64,000 bases of DNA from Chamaesiphon sp041738715 (GCA_041738715.1 JBGSPI010000138.1:17674-81673); one strand, 5' to 3'; numbered from the stretch's first letter, positions 43,785-53,953 are shown. The notes: a model not told the origin generated them from the sequence alone. Made by a program: numbers and translations.

Positions 43785-43814
43785 TACAGGGGTTTGATAT
43801 TTAATTCCACCTAC

Positions 43815-44075
43815 CTACTTACTCAAAACTAAGGCAATCACAAAGATCGCTGCACTAAATAAAGCACCCGTCAATGAGTCAAATGTCCACGCTTCCCAAC
43901 TCATCTGGTGAATGCCGAACTTAGCGATCGTAAATAATCCAGTAAAAGGCAAAACTTTGAGCAGAATGCCCCATTTCAATCGATCGAACATGACAATACT
44001 TCCACACACTAGGAAAATCATGCCACGATCGAGGAATTTTTGGGGAAGTATAGACATAGTGTAATCATAGCTCAT
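43815..44075 (-). CDS. Small membrane protein divergent from the sacsin-like gene
   Basis: An 86-residue protein with two hydrophobic segments (about 17-32, RGMIFLVCGSIVMFD, and 67-85, TGALFSAAIFVIALVLSK). Family unknown. ATG at 44075 leaves only 6 bp to the ATG of the divergent sacsin-like gene; ATG at 44057 is an alternative. The two promoters must overlap each other's coding region or share a very compact control region, suggesting a functional or regulatory link. Confidence 0.55.
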   Translation of the reverse strand: MSYDYTMSILPQKFLDRGMIFLVCGSIVMFDRLKWGILLKVLPFTGLFTIAKFGIHQMSWEAWTFDSLTGALFSAAIFVIALVLSK

Positions 44076-44081
44076 CACCAA

Positions 44082-47000
44082 ATGTCACCTAATCTTCTCT
44101 CTACTGGTACTGCTTGCTTTCAACGTGAACCGCTGACTGTCAGACTCCGCAATTTGATTCACGACTATCCTGAAGGGGTAGGGATTGTCAAAGAGTTAAT
44201 CCAAAATGCTGATGATGCTGGTGCGAAACGGATTCACATCACTTTCGACTGGCGACAGCACAATTGTCATAGACTTCCAGATCCCAAGATGCGGGAGTTG
44301 ATGGGTGCAGCGATGGTAGTCTACAATGATTCGGTTTTTTCCGACGCGGATTTTGATAATATTCAAAGCTTGGGGGAAAGTGGTAAACGAGAGATTTTAT
44401 GGAAAACGGGGAGATTTGGCGTTGGCTTTAACTCGGTTTATCATGTCACCGATTATCCTAGTTTTATTTCTCGCGATCGAATTGTCTTTTTCGATCCCCA
44501 TGCTACCGCTATTCCAGGCACAAATGTAGGAGAACCAGGGCGAAGTTGGCTATTAGCTGATGGTTGGTGGGATACTCCAGACTTTATGGCTGTCTATGCA
44601 CCTGGTGGTTTGGAGCCAGGAACGACTAATTTTAGTGGTACGATCTTCCGTCTACCGTTGCGGACTCCCGCACAAGCTGAATGTAGTAAGATTCGGACTC
44701 AACCATTTTTACGCGATCGAAATGTTGAGCCATTGTTAGCCGATTTAAGTCGAATGGGTGAGGAATTTCTGATCTTCCTCAAGTCTGTAATTGAGATTAA
44801 AGTAAGATCGATCGAAAGTGATGGAACTGTTTGCGAATTACTCAGCATCACTACCACGAACGGAAATGAAGTAATCGCCCAACGACAGCGGCTCCAAGCA
44901 ACCTTAAAGCAGTCTCCCACAGATTTTTGGCAGATGTGTGAAAATCGACCTGCGGAACTGCCTAGCGTCTCCTATCGCCATCAGATTCAAACAATTACTC
45001 CCGAAAATACCATCACCTCCGATTGGCGTGTAGTCGGAATGCTGCGAGTAGACAGACAAGAACGGTTATTAGGGATTATTAAGGAATTAGCCGAGCAAGG
45101 AGAAAAAGCGGTACCTTGGGCGGGTGCAGCAGCGAGAATTTCTACTCATAGTACCGACGGCAAAGAAAGACCATTTATCGGGCGGACTTATTGCTTTCTG
45201 CCGCTATCTGAGTCTGGCTTACCGATTCATATTAATGGCTTTTTCGATCTCGATTCTTCTCGTACCAAGTTAACCAGTGGAAGTAATTTATCTGGGCGCG
45301 ATGCCAATCGAGTGCAGTGGAATGAGTTACTAATTAAATATACAGTGGCTCATGCTTGTGCCAAACTAGTGCGGGATTTAGTAGGGGATATCGGCGATAC
45401 AGATCCACACCGTTTTTATAGTTTTTGGGCTGTAGATACTGTTAAAGATATCGCCCTCGAACAGTTATCAAAACATTTGCTCAAATTATTAGACGATTTA
45501 CCAGTAATTAGAGCAACCCCCGCCGGAAAATGGTTTACTCCTAGTGCGGTTAAGGTACTAGAGAAGGGAAAAGAGAAACTGTTTGAACCACTGAGTGCTG
45601 ATGGCTTAATTTTCCCTAATCCACCACTATCATCTCGAATCACTTCAGCATTTGCACAAGCAGAAATAAAGTTAGAATATTTTGGTATAAAAAATTTAAT
45701 TAACTATCTGAAAAGATCTCAAAGCTTGGGATGTTCTCTTGAAGATGCACCATTAGCCAGTTTGCGACGACGTGATTGGATTTATATTTTACTCGAACAG
45801 TGTTTGAGTGGTAATAATCGCGACATCCAAGGTTTACCGTTAGCTTTGTTAGCAGATGGTTGTTTAGAAGTATTTGGCTATCAATCTCAAGCTCATATTT
45901 ATACTGGAGAGCGGATTGTTAGAGATATTTTTAGTACTGTACCTGGGTGGTTTCTTGATGAAGATGCGATCGATGATTTTCCTAGCTTAACTAACTGTGA
46001 TGGCATTGTCGAGATGACACCTACTCTGGTAGCAGAAAATTTAGCCGAAGTTATTGATGAAGCCGCAATTTGTATCGCCCTAAAGTTAGGTGATACTCGA
46101 TCGCCAGATCTACAATGGCTGATTAAAGTTTATCAGTATTTTACTAATATCAATGAATATCTACCCACTGAACTCAAACAGATTCGATTAGTACCAGGTA
46201 GTGATGGCAATCTTTATCGGGGTGGCGTAAGTGAAACTCCTTTGTTATGTGATGATGTAGGTAAAGACGTAGCGATTGCTCAAATCGTTATTTTCTTTAA
46301 TATTGTATCCATTCAAGCACCAGATCCTCTATTTTTAGCGATCGACAAATTTATCGAGAAGCATCCAGAGCAATTTATCTGGAGATTCAACTCTCTAGAT
46401 CTAATTAGTACTCTAGCGGCGCGAGAAAATTGCCAACTACCAGTCTATTGCAATTACTATCATCAGCTTTTAGATTTACTAGTAGATGACATAGGAATTA
46501 TTAAAAACAATGAAGATTTTAAAGTAAATCTCCGCAAACTCAAGATTTATCCAACTAACCATAATCAATTAGTTTCTCTAATTGATGAAAATGTCTATAT
46601 ATTAGGTGCAGATGATTTACCCGTGATCGATGGAGATTTACATCTGCTAAAATTGGGAGACGATCAAAGCTGGAAATCCTTATTTAATATACTAGGAGTA
46701 AAGACACTTGATCGAGCTACGTTTATTCAAGATTTTATCATTCCCAATTATGAGAAGATCGATGACAGCGAACAATTAGCATCCTTGACTTGGATTCGAG
46801 AGAATTATGATGTTGCACTCAAAGAGATTAGAAAACGCGACTCGGACAAAGCCAAAGAATTCAAACAGCTAATAACTACCACTCCGCTGGTATTATGTGA
46901 AGATGGATATTTACATCCGATCGCAAATATATACGATCCGAAGGAAACAGTAATTAAAGATATTTTAGGCGATCTTGCGCCGATGCCCGATCGCAGCTTC

Positions 47001-49730
47001 TACATCGAAGGTGCTGAAGATGCCAGAGATTCTGAAAACTGGCAAGACTGGCTGGATTTCTTTAGTAAGTTAGGAATGCTCAACGATCTAAATCCTCAAG
47101 ACTTACTAGATTTTATTAAATCGCTGACTGACAAAGCGGCAAGACTTGGCGGCGATAGTGTTACTGAATCTTGTATTAAGGTTCTAAAATATATCAATAA
47201 TCATTGGCAAGATTTAAAGGATGCAACAGTCGATAATGGAAATGCTAAGTTTATTGAAACTTTAAAACAACTTGCTTGGCTTCCAGTCGAAATATCTCCC
47301 AACAATTTAAGAAAATATCCAGCCGCACTAGTTCCCGCAGATCGACTATATCCAGCTAATGAAGTTGCGATGTGGGATGATGGATATCTCATTGCTAGTC
47401 AACGTCCATTATTAGATCGATCTTTATTTTTAAATCTGGAGGTTGAAAAAGCTTTGGGTTTAGATTTTGGATTAAACAACTGGGAACAAGTTGTCGCTCA
47501 TCTAGATAAATTGATTGCTTTGTGGGGAGAAAGTATCGCGCAGGAATTATCACTTCCCGAAAACTTCTATCGATCCGTACAACGAGTATATGAATTTCTC
47601 GCAAGTAGAAGTATCATTAATCAACAGGGAGATTGGTTAAGAGAGCATTTTGAGGACATACCCTGTCTTTGGAATGGCACTGAATTTCTGCAAGCGAAAA
47701 ACACTTTTCAAGCCGATATTAGTTACCTTAAACCTTGGCGCGTCCAACTTCAGACAGACAAGCCAGAAATCCGTAAATTATTTGAAGTATTAGGACAGAA
47801 GTTAACCCCTACAGTTGATGACTACTTAGAGCTATTAGACGAAATAGCCGAAGCTGCTGATGGAGAACCATTGGGTAAAGATGATGCTAAATGTGCGATC
47901 GAATTATTGCGCCGAATTGCCTATGCAGTGGAGACAGATGAATCGCTATTAGATGACTGGAATTTACCCCTATTAACCGAAGATGGTTATCTCCTCGATG
48001 CAGAAAATGTTATTATTCCTGATGCTCCGTGGCGATTGGAGAGCATTCGCGAGATGGGAGTTGTTTCTATCCTTCATCCTCAAATACACACCTCACTCGC
48101 CCGTCTAGCCCAAGCTCCATCGATGGCGAGCGACGTTATCGAACAACCCCAAGGGAAGTTTAGTATCAGTCGCGATGTCGAATCGATCGATCTTTGTAAT
48201 CGGTGGGCAAAAAATATTCGTTCGCGAGAGTTTCATCATGGATTATTACGACTAATACGTCATCAAGACATTAAAGGAAATCTAAACCTAGATTGGCTAA
48301 ATCGAGTTAGTATTATTCCCGCCACCGCAATTATTACCGATCTCTATCTAGAGAATGTACAAATAGCCAGCAACGTATCTGGAGATTATTACTACGATCG
48401 TGAACAGTTTAAATTTTATCTCCGATGTGATTTAGACGATCGAGATATCATGCGAAATTATCTCGCCACTTGTCTGAATCAAGCCATTGACGAACATCAA
48501 CTCAATGATTTGCTCTCATTATTATCTATTCTCGATGTTGAACCAACTGCGATCGATCTAAAGTTAAATAATCTTAGAATTCGTCAACTCGATACTCTCC
48601 CTGATTGGGAAGACGATAATAGCCAAAGCATCGGAGATAGTCTGCATTCTAATAATTATCTAATTCCCCCAGCCGAAATATATTTAAATGACTGGGATGA
48701 TTTAGAAGAAGATGACGATAGCACAGAAGTTGATGCTAATTTCAATTCTGCACAAGAATTAATAGCTCAAACAGATTATCTAGAATTAGATGATCAGGAT
48801 GAAGATGAAGAAATAGAAGTCCCATGCCGACAAGTAAATCCACGAGAATATATTAACGCCGAAATCGATGCACCCAACGTATCGACAAAATCCAAAATCA
48901 TGGAAGCATCATACGAACCTTATTCCCACAAAGAAAAACGGGATGAAATTGACGAGCGGGGAATTGAAAGAGTAGTAGCCTACGAAAAACAACAGGGCAG
49001 ATTTCCAGAAGTCAAACCCCATAATAATCGCGGATTTGATATCCTTTCTCGTAATGGAGATGGTGAAGTTGTCCGCACGATCGAGGTAAAATCTACAGGT
49101 AGCAAGTGGGATAGTGTATTAGTCAGCAAAGCTCAATTTGAAACTGCACTAGAACGAAATACTAACTTCTGGCTCTATGTCGTCGAGAGATCGTTAGATG
49201 ATGATAATTATCAAATTTATCAGATTCAAGATCCGGCTCACAAGGTTCAGAAGTTCGCTTATAAAAGTGATTGGATCGATATTGCAGAAAAAGCTATATT
49301 CGATCGATCCGCTCTGAATACATTTACAGATCGATCTAAATCACAAGCAATTGGAATAGATAATCATGTATCTACACAGACAAAGCAAGAGTATGAACAA
49401 ATTATAGTTGCTCCAATTATACATAGTTATGGAAGCACTTATAAAGTTACTTTAATCAATCAAGCTGAAGGTCTCAATACAACTATTGATGTAGCGAATG
49501 ATACCTATATTTTAGATGCAGCCGAGGAAGAAGGTATCGATTTACCCTATTCTTGTCGTGCTGGGGCTTGTTCAACTTGTGCGGGAAAAATTACTTCTGG
49601 AGAAATCGACCAATCAGACCAATCTTTCTTAGATGATGACCAAATCGAAGCAGGATATGTTCTGCTTTGTGTTTCTTATCCGATGTCTAATTGCACGATC
49701 TTAACTCATCAAGAAGAACAACTTTATTGA
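44082..49730 (+). CDS. Sacsin/NO VEIN-like ATPase - DUF3883 - ferredoxin fusion protein
   Basis: This protein has 1882 residues in one uninterrupted frame. Residues 1-200 are a sacsin-type GHKL ATPase: N-box E38-LIQ-N42-A-D44, YND at 81-83, and G-box GRFGVGFNSVY at 110-120. The middle 1300 residues are unassigned helical and beta regions. An acidic stretch (about 1535-1600) leads to a DUF3883 domain (about 1615-1725) with GFDILS and TIEVKST, a PD-(D/E)XK-like D...ExK pattern. Residues about 1783-1882 are a complete plant-type ferredoxin with C1825, C1830, C1833 and C1863 in exact CX4CX2CX29C spacing. Sacsin-N plus DUF3883 is known from plant NO VEIN and bacterial, often defence-linked, proteins; the ferredoxin is unexpected. 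No in-frame Met lies near the ferredoxin start, so it is not a separate petF product. A GTG at 44040 is in frame but overlaps the divergent gene. Confidence 0.9.
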   Translation: MSPNLLSTGTACFQREPLTVRLRNLIHDYPEGVGIVKELIQNADDAGAKRIHITFDWRQHNCHRLPDPKMRELMGAAMVVYNDSVFSDADFDNIQSLGESGKREILWKTGRFGVGFNSVYHVTDYPSFISRDRIVFFDPHATAIPGTNVGEPGRSWLLADGWWDTPDFMAVYAPGGLEPGTTNFSGTIFRLPLRTPAQAECSKIRTQPFLRDRNVEPLLADLSRMGEEFLIFLKSVIEIKVRSIESDGTVCELLSITTTNGNEVIAQRQRLQATLKQSPTDFWQMCENRPAELPSVSYRHQIQTITPENTITSDWRVVGMLRVDRQERLLGIIKELAEQGEKAVPWAGAAARISTHSTDGKERPFIGRTYCFLPLSESGLPIHINGFFDLDSSRTKLTSGSNLSGRDANRVQWNELLIKYTVAHACAKLVRDLVGDIGDTDPHRFYSFWAVDTVKDIALEQLSKHLLKLLDDLPVIRATPAGKWFTPSAVKVLEKGKEKLFEPLSADGLIFPNPPLSSRITSAFAQAEIKLEYFGIKNLINYLKRSQSLGCSLEDAPLASLRRRDWIYILLEQCLSGNNRDIQGLPLALLADGCLEVFGYQSQAHIYTGERIVRDIFSTVPGWFLDEDAIDDFPSLTNCDGIVEMTPTLVAENLAEVIDEAAICIALKLGDTRSPDLQWLIKVYQYFTNINEYLPTELKQIRLVPGSDGNLYRGGVSETPLLCDDVGKDVAIAQIVIFFNIVSIQAPDPLFLAIDKFIEKHPEQFIWRFNSLDLISTLAARENCQLPVYCNYYHQLLDLLVDDIGIIKNNEDFKVNLRKLKIYPTNHNQLVSLIDENVYILGADDLPVIDGDLHLLKLGDDQSWKSLFNILGVKTLDRATFIQDFIIPNYEKIDDSEQLASLTWIRENYDVALKEIRKRDSDKAKEFKQLITTTPLVLCEDGYLHPIANIYDPKETVIKDILGDLAPMPDRSFYIEGAEDARDSENWQDWLDFFSKLGMLNDLNPQDLLDFIKSLTDKAARLGGDSVTESCIKVLKYINNHWQDLKDATVDNGNAKFIETLKQLAWLPVEISPNNLRKYPAALVPADRLYPANEVAMWDDGYLIASQRPLLDRSLFLNLEVEKALGLDFGLNNWEQVVAHLDKLIALWGESIAQELSLPENFYRSVQRVYEFLASRSIINQQGDWLREHFEDIPCLWNGTEFLQAKNTFQADISYLKPWRVQLQTDKPEIRKLFEVLGQKLTPTVDDYLELLDEIAEAADGEPLGKDDAKCAIELLRRIAYAVETDESLLDDWNLPLLTEDGYLLDAENVIIPDAPWRLESIREMGVVSILHPQIHTSLARLAQAPSMASDVIEQPQGKFSISRDVESIDLCNRWAKNIRSREFHHGLLRLIRHQDIKGNLNLDWLNRVSIIPATAIITDLYLENVQIASNVSGDYYYDREQFKFYLRCDLDDRDIMRNYLATCLNQAIDEHQLNDLLSLLSILDVEPTAIDLKLNNLRIRQLDTLPDWEDDNSQSIGDSLHSNNYLIPPAEIYLNDWDDLEEDDDSTEVDANFNSAQELIAQTDYLELDDQDEDEEIEVPCRQVNPREYINAEIDAPNVSTKSKIMEASYEPYSHKEKRDEIDERGIERVVAYEKQQGRFPEVKPHNNRGFDILSRNGDGEVVRTIEVKSTGSKWDSVLVSKAQFETALERNTNFWLYVVERSLDDDNYQIYQIQDPAHKVQKFAYKSDWIDIAEKAIFDRSALNTFTDRSKSQAIGIDNHVSTQTKQEYEQIIVAPIIHSYGSTYKVTLINQAEGLNTTIDVANDTYILDAAEEEGIDLPYSCRAGACSTCAGKITSGEIDQSDQSFLDDDQIEAGYVLLCVSYPMSNCTILTHQEEQLY

Positions 49731-49760
49731 GCGTAGATTTTGGTATCGATACTAAATATC

Positions 49761-49794
49761 CAGCAAAAAGTCCGCAATTGCGGACTTTTTGCTG
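49761..49794. terminator. 34-bp perfect palindrome, bidirectional terminator
   Basis: The arms CAGCAAAAAGTCCGCAA and TTGCGGACTTTTTGCTG are fully complementary. The stem includes A- and T-runs, so it works for both the fusion gene (+) and gyrA (-), whose ends are 30 and 20 bp away. Confidence 0.9.
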
Positions 49795-49813
49795 ACATCA
49801 AACAGTAAAAATC

Positions 49814-52390
49814 TTACTCCTCCTCGCTGCCCTCCACTTCTAGATCCTCTTCCCCATTAGATGGCGGGACTAGGGCGACAGCCATGATCGCATCATCATC
49901 ATCTAGCTTCTGTACCCGTACACCAGTCGCCATCCGCGATTGGGGAGAAATGGCATTAATTGCTTGACGGATGATAATCCCCCGATTGGTGACAATCATC
50001 ATCTCCTCATCAGCATTCACTACCCGTAATGCGGCTAACTTGTCGCCTTTTTTGCGGAACTTAATCGCCAATACGCCCATTCCCGCCCGATTTTGCAGGC
50101 GGAATTGAGTTACAGGTACCCGTTTACCCAACCCTCCGGTAGTGACGACTAGAATCCAGGGGCCTTCGCCAGCCGGAACGGTGACATCTTCGATCGCATT
50201 TTCATCAAGATCCTCCGGCACATCCTCGGCTGCCGCCATTTGGGCGATCACCTGACTGGGTAAAATATCCATACTGATCAGTTCGTCACCCTTTTTCAAG
50301 GACATCGATTTAACGCCCCGTGTTGCCCGTCCCAGGGCACGGAGTTGGTCGCGATCGGTGCGAAAATGGATGGTCATCCCGTTACGGGTACCGATAATGG
50401 CACTATCGGTTTCCTTCGCCCGCCGCACCCACCGCAACCTGTCCCCTTCTTCTAGGGAAATTGCAATCAAACCATTGGCGCGAACGCTGGCAAATGCTGC
50501 CAGGGCGGTTTTTTTGATGAAGCCCTTCTGGGTGAGCATAATTAGGTACTCATCCTCACTAAACTCGCTCACAGGCACCACTGAGGTAATCTTTTCCTCA
50601 CGGGGAATCGGCAACATTTGCACGATCGGTACACCTTTAGCGGTGCGGGAAGATGCGGGAATTTGGTAGGCTTTGATCGTGTAGACTACCCCGCGATCGC
50701 TAAATAGCATGATGGTGTCGTGATCGCAGCAGGTGAGAAAATGCTCGATCGCATCTTCTTCTTTCATCCCTGTCCCTTTTTTCCCTCGTGTCGCCCGACT
50801 TTGGGTCTCGAAGGTACTAACGGGCATCCGTTTGATATAGCCCTGCTCGGTGACGAGAATTAAGGACTTCTCATTGGCGATTAAGTCGGTATCTTCTAGA
50901 TCTCCCTCACCATTTTCGATCAGCGTGCGGCGGGGTGTGGCAAAGGTGGTCTTAATTTCAGCGATTTCGGTGCGGATAATCTCTAAAATCCGCTCCCGAC
51001 GGGCGAGGATATCTTTGAGATCGGTAATTTTAATCGTCAGTTCTTCATGTTCGAGGCGGATTTTGTCGGCTTCTAGGGCGGTTAAGCGACGCAGTTGCAT
51101 TTGCAAAATCGCATCAGATTGGAAGTCAGAGAGGGCAAATCTGTCGATCATTTCTTGTTTCGCGGTAGCCGAATCTGCCGCGCCGCGAATCAAGCGAATG
51201 ACAGCATCTAAGTTGGCGAGGGCGATTAATAAACCTTCTAACAGGTGATCGCGTTCTTCCGCTTTCCGCAACTCATAACGAGTACGGCGGGTAATGGATT
51301 CGATCCGGAAGTCCAGGAAGACAGTGAGGAATTTTTTCAGCGTGAGGATTTGGGGTTCCCCATTCACCAACGCCAACATATTGCAACCGAAGTTAGTTTG
51401 GATCGGTGTTTGCTTGTAGAGGTTATTCAAAACCACGCGGGGATAGGCATCCCGCTTGAGTTCGATCACGATCCGCATCCCATCGCGATCGCTTTCATCT
51501 CGAATATCCGAAATCCCGTCCAATTTTTGATCGTTGACCATCTCGGCGATCCGTTCGATCAATGACGCTTTATTCGTCTGGAATGGTAATTCTGTAATGA
51601 TAATCGCTTCGCGATCCTGTCTGCCAGCATATTCTAAGGTTTCAATATTTGCCACCCCGCGCATGGTAATCGAACCGCGTCCAGTTGTGTAGGCTTCCTT
51701 AATCGGTGCAGTACCGAGAATCTGCGCTCCAGTGGGAAAATCGGGTCCTGGAATATACCGCATCAATTCGAGATCGGTAATGTCTGGGTTCTCAATCAGG
51801 GCAACTACCCCATCGATTAATTCACCCAAATTATGGGGCGGGATATTCGTCGCCATCCCCACCGCAATCCCCGATGAACCATTGAGTAATAACTGAGGAA
51901 TCCGTGCTGGAAGTACGGTTGGCTCCTGTTGCGATCCATCAAAGTTATCGGCGAAATCAACAGTTTCCGCCTCGATATCCCGTAAGACTGCATCCATTGT
52001 CAAGGCTTGGAGCCGACACTCGGTGTACCGCATGGCGGCTGGCGGGTCGTTATCCACCGAACCAAAGTTACCATGTCCGTTAATTAACGGATTCCGCATC
52101 GAAAAATCTTGAGCCATCCGCACCAGGGCATCATACACGGCGGTATCACCGTGGGGATGGTATTTACCGAGAACTTCCCCGACGACCCGCGCACATTTCC
52201 GAAAAGGTCTGTCTGCTGTCAAACCCAGTTCGTGCATCGCGTATAGAATCCGGCGGTGGACTGGTTTGAACCCATCTCTCGCGTCGGGAAGTGCTCGCCC
52301 GACGATTACGCTCATGGCGTATTCTAGGTAAGAGCGAGACATCTCATTTCGTAGATCTGTTGGGACGATCCGCTCTTGGGAAGTAGTCAT
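49814..52390 (-). CDS. gyrA: DNA gyrase subunit A
   Basis: An 858-residue type IIA topoisomerase A subunit: SYLEYAMSVIVGRALPDARDG, the quinolone-determining region GKYHPHGDTAVYDALVRMAQDF, and catalytic Tyr in AMRYTECRL. A C-terminal six-bladed pinwheel follows, with the cyanobacterial form of the GyrA box (RATRGKKGTGMK). It introduces negative supercoils with GyrB. Length and domains are complete. It converges with the fusion gene at the 34-bp palindrome. Confidence 0.95.
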   Translation of the reverse strand: MTTSQERIVPTDLRNEMSRSYLEYAMSVIVGRALPDARDGFKPVHRRILYAMHELGLTADRPFRKCARVVGEVLGKYHPHGDTAVYDALVRMAQDFSMRNPLINGHGNFGSVDNDPPAAMRYTECRLQALTMDAVLRDIEAETVDFADNFDGSQQEPTVLPARIPQLLLNGSSGIAVGMATNIPPHNLGELIDGVVALIENPDITDLELMRYIPGPDFPTGAQILGTAPIKEAYTTGRGSITMRGVANIETLEYAGRQDREAIIITELPFQTNKASLIERIAEMVNDQKLDGISDIRDESDRDGMRIVIELKRDAYPRVVLNNLYKQTPIQTNFGCNMLALVNGEPQILTLKKFLTVFLDFRIESITRRTRYELRKAEERDHLLEGLLIALANLDAVIRLIRGAADSATAKQEMIDRFALSDFQSDAILQMQLRRLTALEADKIRLEHEELTIKITDLKDILARRERILEIIRTEIAEIKTTFATPRRTLIENGEGDLEDTDLIANEKSLILVTEQGYIKRMPVSTFETQSRATRGKKGTGMKEEDAIEHFLTCCDHDTIMLFSDRGVVYTIKAYQIPASSRTAKGVPIVQMLPIPREEKITSVVPVSEFSEDEYLIMLTQKGFIKKTALAAFASVRANGLIAISLEEGDRLRWVRRAKETDSAIIGTRNGMTIHFRTDRDQLRALGRATRGVKSMSLKKGDELISMDILPSQVIAQMAAAEDVPEDLDENAIEDVTVPAGEGPWILVVTTGGLGKRVPVTQFRLQNRAGMGVLAIKFRKKGDKLAALRVVNADEEMMIVTNRGIIIRQAINAISPQSRMATGVRVQKLDDDDAIMAVALVPPSNGEEDLEVEGSEEE

Positions 52391-52467
52391 GAAATGCTCC
52401 GTCCAGCTTGCTAATTGTACTGTTTCGTTAGTTCAATTTTATCACATCTGGGGGGTCAGAGGGGCTG

Positions 52468-53646
52468 CTAATTGCTGGGGCTGAACGGTTGGCTGGATAA
52501 GGGAATGGCGTGGTTCGATCGATCTACAGAATTTAGGCTTAAGAGACTGGTGTTAATGTCGGTGGGTCGATCGGCTGTGGCTGCTGTTAGTCTCTCTAAC
52601 ATATCAATCGTCCACATTCTGAGATCTTCTATTTCTGCTTCGTAAGGATGGTTATTGTCTTTTCCTGTATAAACAAGCCAATCAGTACTTTCAACGGATG
52701 TTTCAACCTCGATATCTCGATCTTTAAGCCATTGTCTAACTCGATCGATAGTGCCTTTTTTATTAGAAAATACGATCGTCCAACCTGCTGGTGTCAAGAA
52801 AATATTTAATTGCAGCCAAAAGTAATCATCAATCTCAACTATATACCAGTTGACATTTGTAAAATCCTTTGGAGACTTCCACACACCGGGTGAAATATTA
52901 AAACTAGATACATCCCTAACATCGACTATCTCTTTTAATTTCTGTGTTTTCATCCACATATTCTTACGAAATCTGTCTATCTCACCAATCAAGTCTGTAA
53001 TATTTTGCTGATTGTCACGAAAATATTCTAGTCTTTGCCGATCCAGCATAGTTGGTTGTTGTAGATTTTGAATGGTTTGCATAAAGTCTCGTAAAAATAT
53101 CATGTGAGGTTCATGAGCAGTCAAGAAACATGAGCCAATATTCATCAGCACTTTCTGAAAGAAGACTTCGTAACTGATAGGATAAAAGCCACATAATTGA
53201 GGTGATTGCTGCACGGAACGCAAAGATAATAGTATCTTGTAAACTTTATGACCTTTACTCAATGAGTCGAGGTGTCTAGAATATTCAGGAAAATCATTGT
53301 ATAAACCGGCAAAAATCTTGTTTTCTATTCCAAAAATACAATTATTGGATTCGATCACTAGATCAATACGTTTTCCATTTCCAGTAAGCTCTTCACGCCT
53401 TATCTCAACACCCTGTCCATCAATCTCGATCTTCTCACCGATGAGCGTGACTAAAACATCTAAGAATAGTGTACCCAAGCCATGTTCATTACTGGGCTGC
53501 AAGTAGAATGAGAGAATATTGCTACAGACATTCTCGAAATGTGGATAACCAGCAATTTCCATAAATGTCCGCTCCCGATTGACCGCCTTCGGTAATTTTC
53601 CCAATGCAGTGAAGAGATCGGTTATTTGCTCGATTGATAAAGTCAC
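52468..53646 (-). CDS. PD-(D/E)XK nuclease superfamily protein
   Basis: This 392-residue protein has a PDDEXK-type core near residues 85-125: RIDLVIES (Asp), CIFGIENKI (ExK), then NDFPEYSRHLDSL. LLSLRSV and a helical C-terminal half with tryptophan-rich strands follow. This D-x-ExK arrangement matches the family of stand-alone PD-(D/E)XK proteins often found among bacterial defence and mobile genes. Activity and target are unknown. It is 78 bp upstream of gyrA on the same strand and is probably an accessory gene inserted next to it. Confidence 0.8.
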   Translation of the reverse strand: MTLSIEQITDLFTALGKLPKAVNRERTFMEIAGYPHFENVCSNILSFYLQPSNEHGLGTLFLDVLVTLIGEKIEIDGQGVEIRREELTGNGKRIDLVIESNNCIFGIENKIFAGLYNDFPEYSRHLDSLSKGHKVYKILLSLRSVQQSPQLCGFYPISYEVFFQKVLMNIGSCFLTAHEPHMIFLRDFMQTIQNLQQPTMLDRQRLEYFRDNQQNITDLIGEIDRFRKNMWMKTQKLKEIVDVRDVSSFNISPGVWKSPKDFTNVNWYIVEIDDYFWLQLNIFLTPAGWTIVFSNKKGTIDRVRQWLKDRDIEVETSVESTDWLVYTGKDNNHPYEAEIEDLRMWTIDMLERLTAATADRPTDINTSLLSLNSVDRSNHAIPLSSQPFSPSN

Positions 53647-53756
53647 GGTTTCTTATAGAGTAGCCATCATCAATCTCAGAGTACCCATGAAACTTGTATT
53701 TGGCTCGATCGATAGTTTTTGTAGTAAAATTCAACTGAATCAACAGCATAACTCAT

Positions 53757-53900
53757 ATGCTAGCTACCGGTCAGATAATTTACCCAGACAGCGATGGGCA
53801 ACCGATCGCAGATAATACCAAACGAGATCGCCTTCTGGCTGAGAAAAATAAACGGGATGCTAAACTGCGAGAATTAGGCATCGATCCAGACACACTCTGA
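53757..53900 (+). pseudogene. Uma2-family (DUF820) endonuclease remnant, internally deleted
   Basis: The 47-codon frame joins an N-terminus typical of Uma2 proteins (QIIYPDSDGQPIADNTK) directly to a Uma2-type C-terminal tail (LLAEKNKRDAKLRELGIDPD). The whole nuclease core of about 150 residues is missing. The start ATG at 53757 and stop are in frame, so the deletion kept the frame. It probably has no function. Confidence 0.72.
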
Positions 53901-53953
53901 TAATTTATGTTAGAGAGGATCGCACCAGCCTGCAACTGTCAACTGATTTAACA

